Shown piece after piece: positions 1 to 6,438 of a DNA stretch of 8,657 bases; the stretch's first letter is position 1; each line of letters opens with the position of its first letter. A model generated the notes under the pieces. That model searched no databases. It was not told the origin of the DNA and was given only the letters and a program-made list of their open reading frames with translations. Location: the NCBI GenBank assembly GCA_002720285.1, contig PBHT01000021.1:54311-62967 (forward strand), read 5' to 3'. The translations under genes were made by a program, and so were the position numbers. The DNA is from Acidobacteriota bacterium. GTDB taxonomy: Bacteria; Acidobacteriota; Vicinamibacteria; Vicinamibacterales; UBA823.

Positions 1-2
1 AT

Positions 3-194
3 GGCAATGTGACGGAAATCCAATCTGCTGTTCAGTATAGCAGCGATTTCAGGTTGAATGAGGACGTAGGCCGTGGAATAGGTAGCTCTGTACGCATGGT
101 AAGATCCGTTGTTCGAGGGGTTGCGAACGCGGCGCGCATTCGCAACCGACTGGCACGGGTTCCCGATCTTTTGAGTCCAACTGCCGCACGGTGA
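3..194 (+). CDS. C-terminal fragment of an unrecognised protein, 5' end outside window
   Basis: The frame is open from the window edge to a TGA at 192-194, so the visible 63 residues are probably the end of a longer protein. A GTG at 9 could also start a 61-residue protein, but no Shine-Dalgarno sequence can be judged there. The tail is Arg- and Val-rich (for example RMVRSVVRGVANAARIRNRL) with a likely amphipathic basic helix and no cysteines. I recognise no family. Its stop overlaps a GTG at 191 that is in frame with menC (GTGA overlap). This suggests the two genes are co-transcribed and supports this frame being real. The opposite-strand frame across the same bases has no support. Confidence is moderate that it is coding and nil for function. 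Confidence 0.45.
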   Translation, partial: GNVTEIQSAVQYSSDFRLNEDVGRGIGSSVRMVRSVVRGVANAARIRNRLARVPDLLSPTAAR

Positions 195-205
195 ATAATA
201 CTTTT

Positions 206-1315
206 ATGAGAATTAACCGGATCGAATTGCGGCTGGTCCGACTGCCGCTCGTCCAGTTCTTTGAAACTAGTTTCGGAAGAATTCATGACCGAGAGTTCAT
301 CGTTGTAATGGTGGACGGTGACGGCCAGCGTGGTTACGGTGAGTGTGTTGCCGATCGTGATCCGTTCTACAGCTCTGAGACATCCAAAACCGCTTGGCAT
401 ATCCTGACGGACTATCTCGTACCACTTGGGCTAGGTGTTGAGTTTTCGCATCCGCGTGACGTTTTTCCAGCTTTTGCTCAAGTGCGAGGACACAACATGG
501 CCAAGGCTGCACTTGAAATGGCTGCCTGGGACCTTTATGCTCGCCAGTCCAGCCTGCCGTTGTCCCAGGTGCTTGGTGGTTCTCGCACCACGATTGCGTC
601 AGGTGTTTCAATAGGGATCCAAGATTCGCTCGAACAACTTGGCGACAAGGTTGCTGCGGAATTGGCAGCCGGGTACAAGCGCATCAAGATGAAGATCAAG
701 CCAGGCTGGGATATTGAGGCCGTCGCCTCAGTCCGCCAGCGCTTTGGCGGAATTCCACTCATGGTTGACGCAAATGCTGCTTACACGCTAGCGGATGCTG
801 AGCACCTAGCGATTTTGGACCAGTATGACCTAATGATGATCGAACAACCTCTACATTACGACGACGTTCATGATCACGCTCAATTACAACGGCGACTCCG
901 CACCCCAATCTGCCTCGATGAATCGATTCACACGCTGCACAACGCTACGGAAGCGCTCACAGTGGGGGCGTGCCGTATCATCAACATTAAACCGGGTCGC
1001 ATTGGCGGCCATGCGCAGTCGATCCGTCTTCATGACTTGTGTGCTGAGCATGGGGTTCCGGTATGGCATGGTGGGATGCTTGAGAGCGGGATCGGACGGA
1101 TGCACAACATCCATCTTTCAACGCTGCAGAACTTCACGCTCCCGGGCGATGTGTCGGCGAGTTGTCGCTATTTTGAACCCGATTTGATTGAACCTCCGGT
1201 CGAATTACAGAGCGACGGAACTATCAGTGTGCCCACGTTGCCTGGTCTGGGAGTGACGGTTGTCGAGGAACGAATTGACCGCGCGACTGAACGTGCGGTG
1301 ATTCTAGGCCCGTAG
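206..1315 (+). CDS. menC: o-succinylbenzoate synthase / N-succinylamino acid racemase family enzyme (MenC-type)
   Basis: Enolase-superfamily enzyme of the divergent OSBS/NSAR branch. OSBS dehydrates SHCHC to o-succinylbenzoate in menaquinone synthesis in the cytoplasm; relatives racemise N-succinylamino acids. From the ATG at 206 (369 aa) the N-terminal capping domain has RLPLVQFFETSFG. The barrel carries the KxK motif in RIKMKIKPG (K161, K163), metal ligands D188 (MVDANAAY), E213 (IEQPL) and D238 (CLDES), and the opposite lysine K262 (INIKPGRIGG). All expected catalytic residues are present. An in-frame GTG at 191 would add five residues and overlap the upstream stop. I prefer ATG 206 because family members usually begin right before this segment, and a GGTGA lies at 190-194, although its spacing is long. 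No other men gene is visible, so OSBS versus racemase activity cannot be settled here. Confidence 0.88.
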   Translation: MRINRIELRLVRLPLVQFFETSFGRIHDREFIVVMVDGDGQRGYGECVADRDPFYSSETSKTAWHILTDYLVPLGLGVEFSHPRDVFPAFAQVRGHNMAKAALEMAAWDLYARQSSLPLSQVLGGSRTTIASGVSIGIQDSLEQLGDKVAAELAAGYKRIKMKIKPGWDIEAVASVRQRFGGIPLMVDANAAYTLADAEHLAILDQYDLMMIEQPLHYDDVHDHAQLQRRLRTPICLDESIHTLHNATEALTVGACRIINIKPGRIGGHAQSIRLHDLCAEHGVPVWHGGMLESGIGRMHNIHLSTLQNFTLPGDVSASCRYFEPDLIEPPVELQSDGTISVPTLPGLGVTVVEERIDRATERAVILGP

Positions 1316-1330
1316 CATGACCCCGCCTCT

Positions 1331-1338
1331 AGAAGGAG
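1331..1338 (+). promoter_or_regulatory. Strong Shine-Dalgarno sequence that points to a TTG start
   Basis: AGAAGGAG lies 8 nt before the in-frame TTG at 1347. The earlier in-frame ATG at 1317 has no Shine-Dalgarno sequence, since it sits one base after the menC stop. Starting at the TTG also gives a short basic n-region before the lipoprotein signal, which is the more usual shape. Confidence 0.7.
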
Positions 1339-1346
1339 AACAAGGG

Positions 1347-3473
1347 TTGCAAGGAAAACGTGCGACCGGCTCCAAATTGCACTGGGGGGGAACGGGAATA
1401 GCGCTCTCACTGCTTATGGCCGGTTGCGCAACGGCGCCGCCGACGGTTGCTCCGGCCTTGACGACCAGACAGAAGCTCGCCGTCATCCTCCAATTGGAGC
1501 ATCAACGTGTGATCGTTCCGCCTGAGGGTGCTGTGGTGCCGCTGCCTGGTTTGATGCCTGGCACGCCTCTTCCTCGGACACCCAGCTTATTCGAGTTTCT
1601 GGAAGACCCTGTGGCCAGAGTAAGACGTCGTTCTGCGGTCGCACTCGGAAGGGTCGGCTTATCCGACGCTGTGGAGCCACTTAGTGCATCTCTAACTGAT
1701 TCAAATCCCGCCGTGCGTCAGATGGCCGCGTTCTCTCTTGGTTTGATCGGGGAGCCGGAAGTTGCTGATGTTCTCATGACCGCGCTCAGGGACCCGGATC
1801 CACTGGTGCGTGGTCGGGCAGCGGAGGCGCTAAGTCGGCTCGGGGTGCGTGAGGCTGCGCCAAACGTCGGACAGATGGTCTCAGAAGTTGCTTCCATAGC
1901 TGCTCAAGTAGATCCCGATGACATGACCTATCCCCAGCCCCCTCCTGTCGAAGCCTTCCGTCTTGGAGTGATTGCACTTACGCGTCTTGAGGCGTATGAG
2001 TCGCTGTCGACGGCGCTACTTGATACTAATAATCTTTCAAAAGTGCGTTGGTGGCCGGTGGCCTGGGCGTTCCAGGAACTTGCTGACCCAAGGGCAGCCG
2101 GAGCACTCACGGAGCTAATCGGAGGATCCGGCAGTTATCGAATTTCGTTTGCTGCCAGAGGTCTGGGACGTCTCGGCGATCCCACAATGGCTGAATTATT
2201 GGTTCCACTTCTTGATCCGCGCCGATACGACTCCCAGGTCATCGTGTCTGCAGTTCGGGCCTTGGCTGATTTGGGTACCCGGGAGAACATCCCGACATTG
2301 ATGCGCCTACTACAGGAACCGGATCTCGATTTTGCGATACTCATCGAAGTCTTGAAGGCGCTCGGGCGAGTGGGTGGAGCTGAGTCGACGGACCTGTTTC
2401 TAGATCTGCTGTCACATCCGCGATCAGCGATTAGGGTGGAAGCGCTTCGAGGACTGGCGAATTTCGATTCTCAAACATTTATTCTTATGCTGTCAGGATT
2501 CGACGGTGATCCGCATTGGAGTGTCCGCGCGGCCCTCGCGGACATCCTTGGTTCAATGAATTCTGATCTGGCCATGGCGCGTCTTGAGGCGATGCTGGAC
2601 GACCCCGACCGCCGGGTGTTGCCATTCGTGCTCAGAGGCCTGGATGCATCTAGAGCTACCGAGGTCGCGCTTCAATATTTGGCAAGTGAGGATGTTGTGA
2701 TGGGAAGGGTTGCGGCACAGCAACTCGGTGTGCATACATCAGCTGAAGGAGCCTTGGCTTTGAAGCGGGCCTATGAGATGAGCCAAGGAGGAGAGGGGGC
2801 AGTCTTACGGCGTGCCATCGTTGAGGCGATTATGACCTACGGGGGCAGTGTTTCTGCGGAGTTAATGCACGCAGCGCTGAAAGACTCGGATTGGTCTGTG
2901 CGAACTCGTGCGGCGCGAGTGTTGGACGCCGAGGAGGTCACCAAACCATACGAGGGCAGAATCCGTCCGTTGCCAGCACTTGGCTTTGAAGAGGCTCTGA
3001 CGCTGGCCGTTCCTACAGTGTCTCCGCAGGTCTACCTTGAAACGGACGCGGGAACGATTCAGATTGAATTATTAGTACTTGATGCCCCTCTATCGAGCAG
3101 TCGTTTCGCGGAGTTGGCTGGGAACGGGTATTTCCACGGAGTGCCGTTTCACGATGTAGTAGCAAATGGCCTGGTGAGGGGTGGAGACTCCCGTGGCGAC
3201 GGATTTGGAGGTACGGGTGTCACCTTGCGAGATGAGTTGAGTGAACGACCGATTCTTCGCGGAACCGTAGGTTTAACGCTGCAAGGGGAAGAGCCAGAAA
3301 CCGCAGAGGGGCAGTTCTTCATTGCACTCACACCTCAGCCTGAGCTCGATGGGCATTACACGGTCATCGGACGCGTTGTAGACGGAATGGCGGTCGTCGA
3401 CGGTCTGAACCAATGGGACGTTATTCGGCGAACCCGTGTGTGGGATGGAGTTTCGATGACAGGACTAGAGTGA
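1347..3473 (+). CDS. HEAT-repeat lipoprotein with C-terminal cyclophilin-like (PPIase) domain
   Basis: From the TTG at 1347 the product is 708 aa; the alternative ATG at 1317 gives 718 aa. A basic n-region (KR...K...H) and hydrophobic stretch end in LLMAGC, a lipobox with Cys27 as the lipidation site. The next residue is Ala, compatible with outer-membrane sorting. Residues ~80-535 are tandem HEAT/PBS-lyase-like repeats, with recurring units such as DPVARVRRRSAVALGRVG and DPDPLVRGRAAEALSRLG. Residues ~560-700 are cyclophilin-like: YLETDAGTIQIEL, GNGYFHGVPFHDVV, RGGDSRGDGFGG, GQFFIAL and LDGHYTVIGRVVDGM. The active site is degenerate. The catalytic Arg of the usual FHR is Asp603, the usual pocket Trp is Glu666, and the usual His after LDG is Tyr671. 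It may therefore bind rather than isomerise prolyl peptides. It follows menC by 31 nt and is probably co-transcribed. The substrate is unknown. Confidence 0.88.
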   Translation: MQGKRATGSKLHWGGTGIALSLLMAGCATAPPTVAPALTTRQKLAVILQLEHQRVIVPPEGAVVPLPGLMPGTPLPRTPSLFEFLEDPVARVRRRSAVALGRVGLSDAVEPLSASLTDSNPAVRQMAAFSLGLIGEPEVADVLMTALRDPDPLVRGRAAEALSRLGVREAAPNVGQMVSEVASIAAQVDPDDMTYPQPPPVEAFRLGVIALTRLEAYESLSTALLDTNNLSKVRWWPVAWAFQELADPRAAGALTELIGGSGSYRISFAARGLGRLGDPTMAELLVPLLDPRRYDSQVIVSAVRALADLGTRENIPTLMRLLQEPDLDFAILIEVLKALGRVGGAESTDLFLDLLSHPRSAIRVEALRGLANFDSQTFILMLSGFDGDPHWSVRAALADILGSMNSDLAMARLEAMLDDPDRRVLPFVLRGLDASRATEVALQYLASEDVVMGRVAAQQLGVHTSAEGALALKRAYEMSQGGEGAVLRRAIVEAIMTYGGSVSAELMHAALKDSDWSVRTRAARVLDAEEVTKPYEGRIRPLPALGFEEALTLAVPTVSPQVYLETDAGTIQIELLVLDAPLSSSRFAELAGNGYFHGVPFHDVVANGLVRGGDSRGDGFGGTGVTLRDELSERPILRGTVGLTLQGEEPETAEGQFFIALTPQPELDGHYTVIGRVVDGMAVVDGLNQWDVIRRTRVWDGVSMTGLE

Positions 3474-3495
3474 CGCCGAAAGCATTGTGCAGTTG

Positions 3496-3526
3496 AAAAA
3501 AGGGGGCGACGATCGCCCCCTTTTTC
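3496..3526. terminator. Bidirectional rho-independent terminator
   Basis: A perfect 8-bp stem GGGGGCGA/TCGCCCCC (3502-3509 with 3513-3520) has a CGA loop. It is extended by A/T pairs from an A-run on the left and T5 on the right. It lies 23 nt after the lipoprotein stop on the plus strand. On the minus strand it lies about 20 nt after the stop of the first tiny lysine-rich gene and is followed by T6. It can therefore end both convergent transcripts. Confidence 0.9.
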
Positions 3527-3545
3527 GTTACGCGGGAAGGCACTC

Positions 3546-3614
3546 TTAACGCTTCTTTGCGCCCTTCTTCTTAGCCGCCTTCTTCTTCTTCTTAGCTGCT
3601 TTTCTCTTTGCCAT
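3546..3614 (-). CDS. Tiny lysine/alanine-rich protein, copy 1 (22 aa)
   Basis: An ATG at 3614 opens 22 codons ending in TAA. The product begins MAKRKAA, continues with five lysines, and ends AAKKKGAKKR. It contains 12 Lys, 2 Arg, 6 Ala, 1 Gly and no acidic residue, giving a charge of about +14. An AGG lies 5 nt before the ATG, with a G7 run further upstream. It is a tandem paralogue of the gene at 3713-3775. The last ten codons encode the same residues and differ only at two synonymous third positions (GCA/GCG, CGT/CGC), which argues that the peptide is translated and under selection. No promoter is clear in the 50 nt upstream, so it may depend on read-through from the upstream copy. By composition it could bind nucleic acid or another polyanion. 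Tiny basic ribosome-associated proteins of other phyla (mycobacterial bL37, bTHX) are comparable only in size and charge. Function unknown. Confidence 0.72.
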   Translation of the reverse strand: MAKRKAAKKKKKAAKKKGAKKR

Positions 3615-3659
3615 TGTCGCCTATTCCCCCCCTTCATCCGGAGATTTCGACGTGCACAA

Positions 3660-3693
3660 AAATTTAGGGGGTGTCGATGTTGTTGACACCCCC
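3660..3693 (-). terminator. Rho-independent terminator after lysine-rich copy 2, possibly leaky
   Basis: A perfect 9-bp stem GGGGGTGTC/GACACCCCC (3667-3675 with 3685-3693) encloses a 9-nt loop. On the minus strand it starts about 20 nt after the stop of copy 2 and is followed by TAAATTTTTG. The U-tract is interrupted by AAA, so some read-through into copy 1 is plausible. On the plus strand it has no T-tract. Confidence 0.8.
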
Positions 3694-3712
3694 ATACAGA
3701 TTGTCGAAAGAA

Positions 3713-3775
3713 TTAGCGCTTCTTCGCGCCCTTCTTCTTAGCCGCCTTCTTCTTTTTTGCCTTCTTTTTCGCCAT
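3713..3775 (-). CDS. Tiny lysine/alanine-rich protein, copy 2 (20 aa)
   Basis: An ATG at 3775 opens 20 codons ending in TAA: MAKKKAKKKKAAKKKGAKKR, with 12 Lys, 1 Arg, 5 Ala, 1 Gly and a charge of about +13. A clear Shine-Dalgarno AGGGG lies 6 nt before the ATG. A sigma70-like promoter (3871-3898) sits about 90 nt upstream and a hairpin terminator about 20 nt downstream, so this is a complete single-gene unit. It shares a 29-bp identical block with copy 1 (3726-3754 and 3559-3587). The differences outside that block are mostly synonymous or Lys/Arg. The KKAAKKKGAKKR style resembles lysine-rich tails of histone H1-like bacterial proteins, but there is no globular domain. Nucleoid, RNA or ribosome binding are all possible; none is shown by the sequence. 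It is shorter than most gene-finder cut-offs and easily missed. Confidence 0.75.
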   Translation of the reverse strand: MAKKKAKKKKAAKKKGAKKR

Positions 3776-3781
3776 TGCTAT

Positions 3782-3786
3782 CCCCT
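3782..3786 (-). promoter_or_regulatory. Ribosome binding site of lysine-rich copy 2
   Basis: AGGGG on the minus strand lies 6 nt before the ATG at 3775. For a 20-codon gene this is one of the main signs of real translation. Confidence 0.65.
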
Positions 3787-3870
3787 ATCAGGAGTCTATC
3801 TACGACGATTAACAGCTAACGAACTAACACAATAGGTAGGCTTAGTGAACTTCCCTCATACAACATATAG

Positions 3871-3898
3871 ATTATTGATAAGAAAAATGTGGTGTCAA
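3871..3898 (-). promoter_or_regulatory. Sigma70-type promoter for the lysine-rich genes
   Basis: On the minus strand a perfect -35 TTGACA (3898-3893) is followed by a 16-nt spacer and AATAAT (3876-3871), five of six matches to the -10 consensus. Transcription would start near 3864 and give a leader of about 90 nt. A second TTGACA lies 23 bp further upstream (3921-3916) with no good -10 of its own. Confidence 0.65.
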
Positions 3899-3919
3899 GG
3901 ACAAAGTGCACAAAATGTC

Positions 3920-3944
3920 AAAAAAGTGTCGCCGAAGCGCCCAC
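3920..3944 (-). terminator. Probable rho-independent terminator of ddl
   Basis: On the minus strand GTG-GG-CGC-TTCG-GCG-A-CAC forms a stem with a C(UUCG)G tetraloop and a small internal loop, followed directly by T6. It lies about 100 nt after the ddl stop and just upstream of the lysine-rich promoter. The T-run also overlaps an extra TTGACA. The stem is short, so confidence is moderate. Confidence 0.5.
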
Positions 3945-4045
3945 AACAGTGTGTGTCGGTCGCTAGACTGCACGACTGTAGACTCGTAATTAGAGCGCCC
4001 TGTCCACTCTCTGTCCTACGCGATCTGCTCGATGTAAAAAACTCA

Positions 4046-5152
4046 TCACGGGAAGCTCGTCCGTAATAATTTCTTGGCAGCATGTTTCTCCAGTGCCAAT
4101 TGTATTAACCGATTCAACAACTCGACATACGCCACTCCGCTCGCCTCCCACAGTTTAGGATACATGCTGACCGTTGTGAACCCTGGAATCGTGTTTACTT
4201 CACTCACGAACAGTTCCTTCGTCTCGTCATTCAAAAGGAAATCCACCCTAGCCATTCCTGAACCATCAATAGCTCTGAACGCGGTCACAGCGAGGTGCTG
4301 CACCTTATCGGTTAGCTCAGTGTCAAGTGGAGCCGGAATCCGGAGTAACGAACCTTCGTCAACGTATTTTGCCTCGTAGTCGTAGAACTCTCGCGATGGA
4401 ACCACCTCTCCCGGTATCGAAGCCTCGAGTTGATTGTAACCGAGGACAGCACATTCGATTTCCCGCGCGTTCGGCACGGCCTGCTCGACGACAACCTTTC
4501 GATCGAACTCCGCCGCATAGGCCATTGCAGCTTTCAGATTTTTTGCAGATGTAACCTTGGAGATACCGACACTTGAACCGAGATTGGCCGGTTTAACAAA
4601 CACTGGAAAGCCGAGTTCGGAGGCAATCATCTTACAGATCGCATCCGGTGTGCTGGTCCAGTCAGATTGCCGAATAATGCGGTAGTCGACTTGAGGTAAA
4701 TTGTTCGCCGCGAACAGTTGTTTCATCACGGCCTTGTCCATGCCCACCGCCGAGGCCAGAACACCCGCCCCGACGTAGGGCATGTCAATCATCTCCAACA
4801 GACCCTGCACCGTGCCGTCCTCGCCGTAGGGACCGTGTAAAACCGGAAAGACTACATCGAGTGCAAGCTCTTGAACCATCGCAGACGGCTCATTGATTCT
4901 AGGCCGGCCTGGAATGCCATCTTGGTGATTTCGGACAGTCCCAGCTGCTCTCAAACGCGCATGTTCAATTAGCTCTGAAGCCTGAACGACTGTCGGTGGA
5001 CGCTCGGGCTGGCTCCACCGTCCATCTTTACCAATGAGGATTGGAACTGGCTCGTAATGGCTCAGGTCTAGATGGTGAACGACAGCAGCCGCGGAGGCTA
5101 GCGAGACCTCATGCTCGCCGGAGCGCCCACCGAAGAGTACGCCGATCCGCAT
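4046..5152 (-). CDS. ddl: D-alanine--D-alanine ligase
   Basis: ATP-grasp ligase that joins two D-Ala for the peptidoglycan pentapeptide in the cytoplasm. From the ATG at 5152 it is 368 aa, the length of DdlA-type enzymes. Seen in order are FGGRSGEHEVS near the N-terminus, HGPYGEDG (~106-113), the ATP-binding KPANLGSSVG (Lys187), the omega-loop FYDYEAKY (~256-263), ARVDFLL (~301-307) and the metal/ATP motif EVNTIPGFT (~318-326). The omega-loop tyrosine is the D-Ala-D-Ala form rather than the D-lactate variant. A GTG at 5161 would add three residues. I prefer ATG 5152 because GGTGA lies 5 nt before it and MRIGVLFGG is the usual beginning. The gene is not in a mur/fts cluster here. It stands alone, divergent from tgt. 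Confidence 0.95.
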   Translation of the reverse strand: MRIGVLFGGRSGEHEVSLASAAAVVHHLDLSHYEPVPILIGKDGRWSQPERPPTVVQASELIEHARLRAAGTVRNHQDGIPGRPRINEPSAMVQELALDVVFPVLHGPYGEDGTVQGLLEMIDMPYVGAGVLASAVGMDKAVMKQLFAANNLPQVDYRIIRQSDWTSTPDAICKMIASELGFPVFVKPANLGSSVGISKVTSAKNLKAAMAYAAEFDRKVVVEQAVPNAREIECAVLGYNQLEASIPGEVVPSREFYDYEAKYVDEGSLLRIPAPLDTELTDKVQHLAVTAFRAIDGSGMARVDFLLNDETKELFVSEVNTIPGFTTVSMYPKLWEASGVAYVELLNRLIQLALEKHAAKKLLRTSFP

Positions 5153-5230
5153 CCGTGTCACCGCTTTGTCACTTCAAACTAAAATGGGAATCGCCTATCC
5201 GGTTCAAAAAACTCGCATAGTATACGCCTA
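5153..5230. promoter_or_regulatory. Divergent ddl/tgt intergenic region
   Basis: Roughly 78 bp must hold the start signals for both genes. On the minus strand TATACT (5224-5219) is a possible -10 for ddl, with only a weak -35. On the plus strand TAGTAT at 5218-5223 overlaps it, 7 nt before the tgt ATG, so a tgt transcript from it would be nearly leaderless. Neither promoter is strong by eye. Confidence 0.35.
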
Positions 5231-6364
5231 ATGAGCGGCGTCTTCGACTTTCAAGTTACCGAGCGTGACGGTGATGCCCGGTGCGGCAGGTTGTCGACGC
5301 CACACGGTGTCATACATACGCCCGCATTCATGCCGGTAGCCACTCGCGGCACGGTCAAGGCCATGACCCATCGGGACCTGCTCGGTATGAAAGCCGAGGT
5401 TATTTTAGCCAACACGTATCACCTACACCTACGACCCGGCACTCACCTCATTGAACAGTTGGGCGGCCTGCACCGATTCATTGGCTGGGACCGGCCTATT
5501 TTGACGGATAGCGGTGGTTATCAAGTGTTCAGTCTCGCTTCACGGCGAACCGTTGATGAGCAGGGGGTGCGCTTCAGATCCCATTTAGATGGCGAAGAAC
5601 ACCTGCTTACGCCGGAGGGAGTAACCGATCTTCAGTGGGCACTCGGCTCAGATGTCGCAATGGCTTTTGACGAGTGCGTTGCTTATCCTTGCGACGCATC
5701 TGACCTAGGTCGCGCGATGGAGCGGACACTCCGGTGGGCACAGCGCGCTCGTCAGCGCTTCAAGAGCCTCCGTGAAAACAGTGCCGGGGTTAATCCCGGA
5801 CAAGTACAATTTGGTATCGTGCAGGGAGGTGTTGACCACAAACTTCGAGTGATCAGTGCACGGGAAACGGTCTCACTGGGCTTTGATGCTTACGCTATTG
5901 GAGGCCTCAGTGTCGGTGAGCCTGTGCAGATTATGTACGAGGTCGTAGGCGAGACAGCACCACGACTTCCGGAGGGGTGTCCACGTTATCTGATGGGGGC
6001 AGGCACCCCTATTGACCTTGTTGAAGCCGTGTCGCGGGGTATCGACCTCTTTGACTGCGTCCTTCCGACACGAAACGCCAGGAACGGACAGCTATTCACT
6101 TCCAAAGGGCGTCTTAACATCAAACAGGCACGGTTCGTCGACGACATAAGACCCCCAGATGAGCAGTGTAAATGCTACACCTGCCAACGTCACTCGAGGG
6201 CTTATTTGAGACATCTTTACCTTGTTGATGAAATGTCTGCGTCGACCCTTAACACGTTGCATAATCTCCACTTTTACCTTGACACAATGCGGCGGGTTAG
6301 GGAATGTATAAAGCTCGGCACGCTGGAAACACTCAGACAGGAATTCCGCCTGCTCGACTCCTGA
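5231..6364 (+). CDS. tgt: tRNA-guanine transglycosylase (queuine tRNA-ribosyltransferase)
   Basis: Exchanges guanine-34 for preQ1 in tRNAs for Asp, Asn, His and Tyr, the key step to queuosine. The product is 377 aa, the normal bacterial length. It shows TPAFMPVATRGTVK near the N-terminus, DSGGYQVFSL with Asp93 (general acid/base), FGIVQGG (~194-200), GIDLFDCVLPTRNARNG with nucleophile Asp275, and the zinc site Cys313, Cys315, Cys318 (CKCYTC) with His344. All key residues are intact. The ATG at 5231 fits the family's N-terminus (FDFQVTERDGDARCGRL), but no Shine-Dalgarno sequence precedes it. It is the first gene of the tgt-yajC-secD-secF cluster, an order common in bacteria. The gap to yajC is about 107 nt. 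Confidence 0.97.
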   Translation: MSGVFDFQVTERDGDARCGRLSTPHGVIHTPAFMPVATRGTVKAMTHRDLLGMKAEVILANTYHLHLRPGTHLIEQLGGLHRFIGWDRPILTDSGGYQVFSLASRRTVDEQGVRFRSHLDGEEHLLTPEGVTDLQWALGSDVAMAFDECVAYPCDASDLGRAMERTLRWAQRARQRFKSLRENSAGVNPGQVQFGIVQGGVDHKLRVISARETVSLGFDAYAIGGLSVGEPVQIMYEVVGETAPRLPEGCPRYLMGAGTPIDLVEAVSRGIDLFDCVLPTRNARNGQLFTSKGRLNIKQARFVDDIRPPDEQCKCYTCQRHSRAYLRHLYLVDEMSASTLNTLHNLHFYLDTMRRVRECIKLGTLETLRQEFRLLDS

Positions 6365-6438
6365 CTTCCAACGGTCAAGGCCTGAACGGACACTGACTGA
6401 AAGACACGCGTCGACTAGGCAAAGCTGCTGAGGATTCC

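Larger units (their letters stand above)
3776..4045. other. Intergenic region between lysine-rich copy 2 and ddl
   Basis: About 270 bases without a convincing gene. It holds the leader and promoter of the lysine-rich genes and a probable ddl terminator. I found no tRNA cloverleaf. The open frames on both strands lack start signals and recognisable protein character. Confidence 0.6.

Noticed and set aside
32..400. A 122-codon minus-strand frame opposite the first gene and menC
   Set aside because: It overlaps the conserved N-terminal part of MenC and shows no motif of its own.
1590..2950. Internal repeats in the lipoprotein gene as a possible DNA repeat array
   Set aside because: The similarity is at the protein level (HEAT repeats) and not a DNA repeat; there are no regular spacers as in CRISPR.
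3356..3637. A 93-codon minus-strand frame with a run of arginines
   Set aside because: The arginine run is the AAG-rich lysine gene read in a shifted frame (AGA/AGG). The frame also crosses the bidirectional terminator and runs into the lipoprotein gene.
3905..4045. Possible tRNA or small RNA in the ddl downstream region
   Set aside because: No cloverleaf, T-loop motif or CCA-proximal stem could be assembled on either strand. Only one terminator-like hairpin is present.
3845..4066. A 73-codon plus-strand frame in the intergenic region
   Set aside because: No ribosome site or recognisable domain. It overlaps the promoter and terminator signals of the minus strand and the end of ddl.
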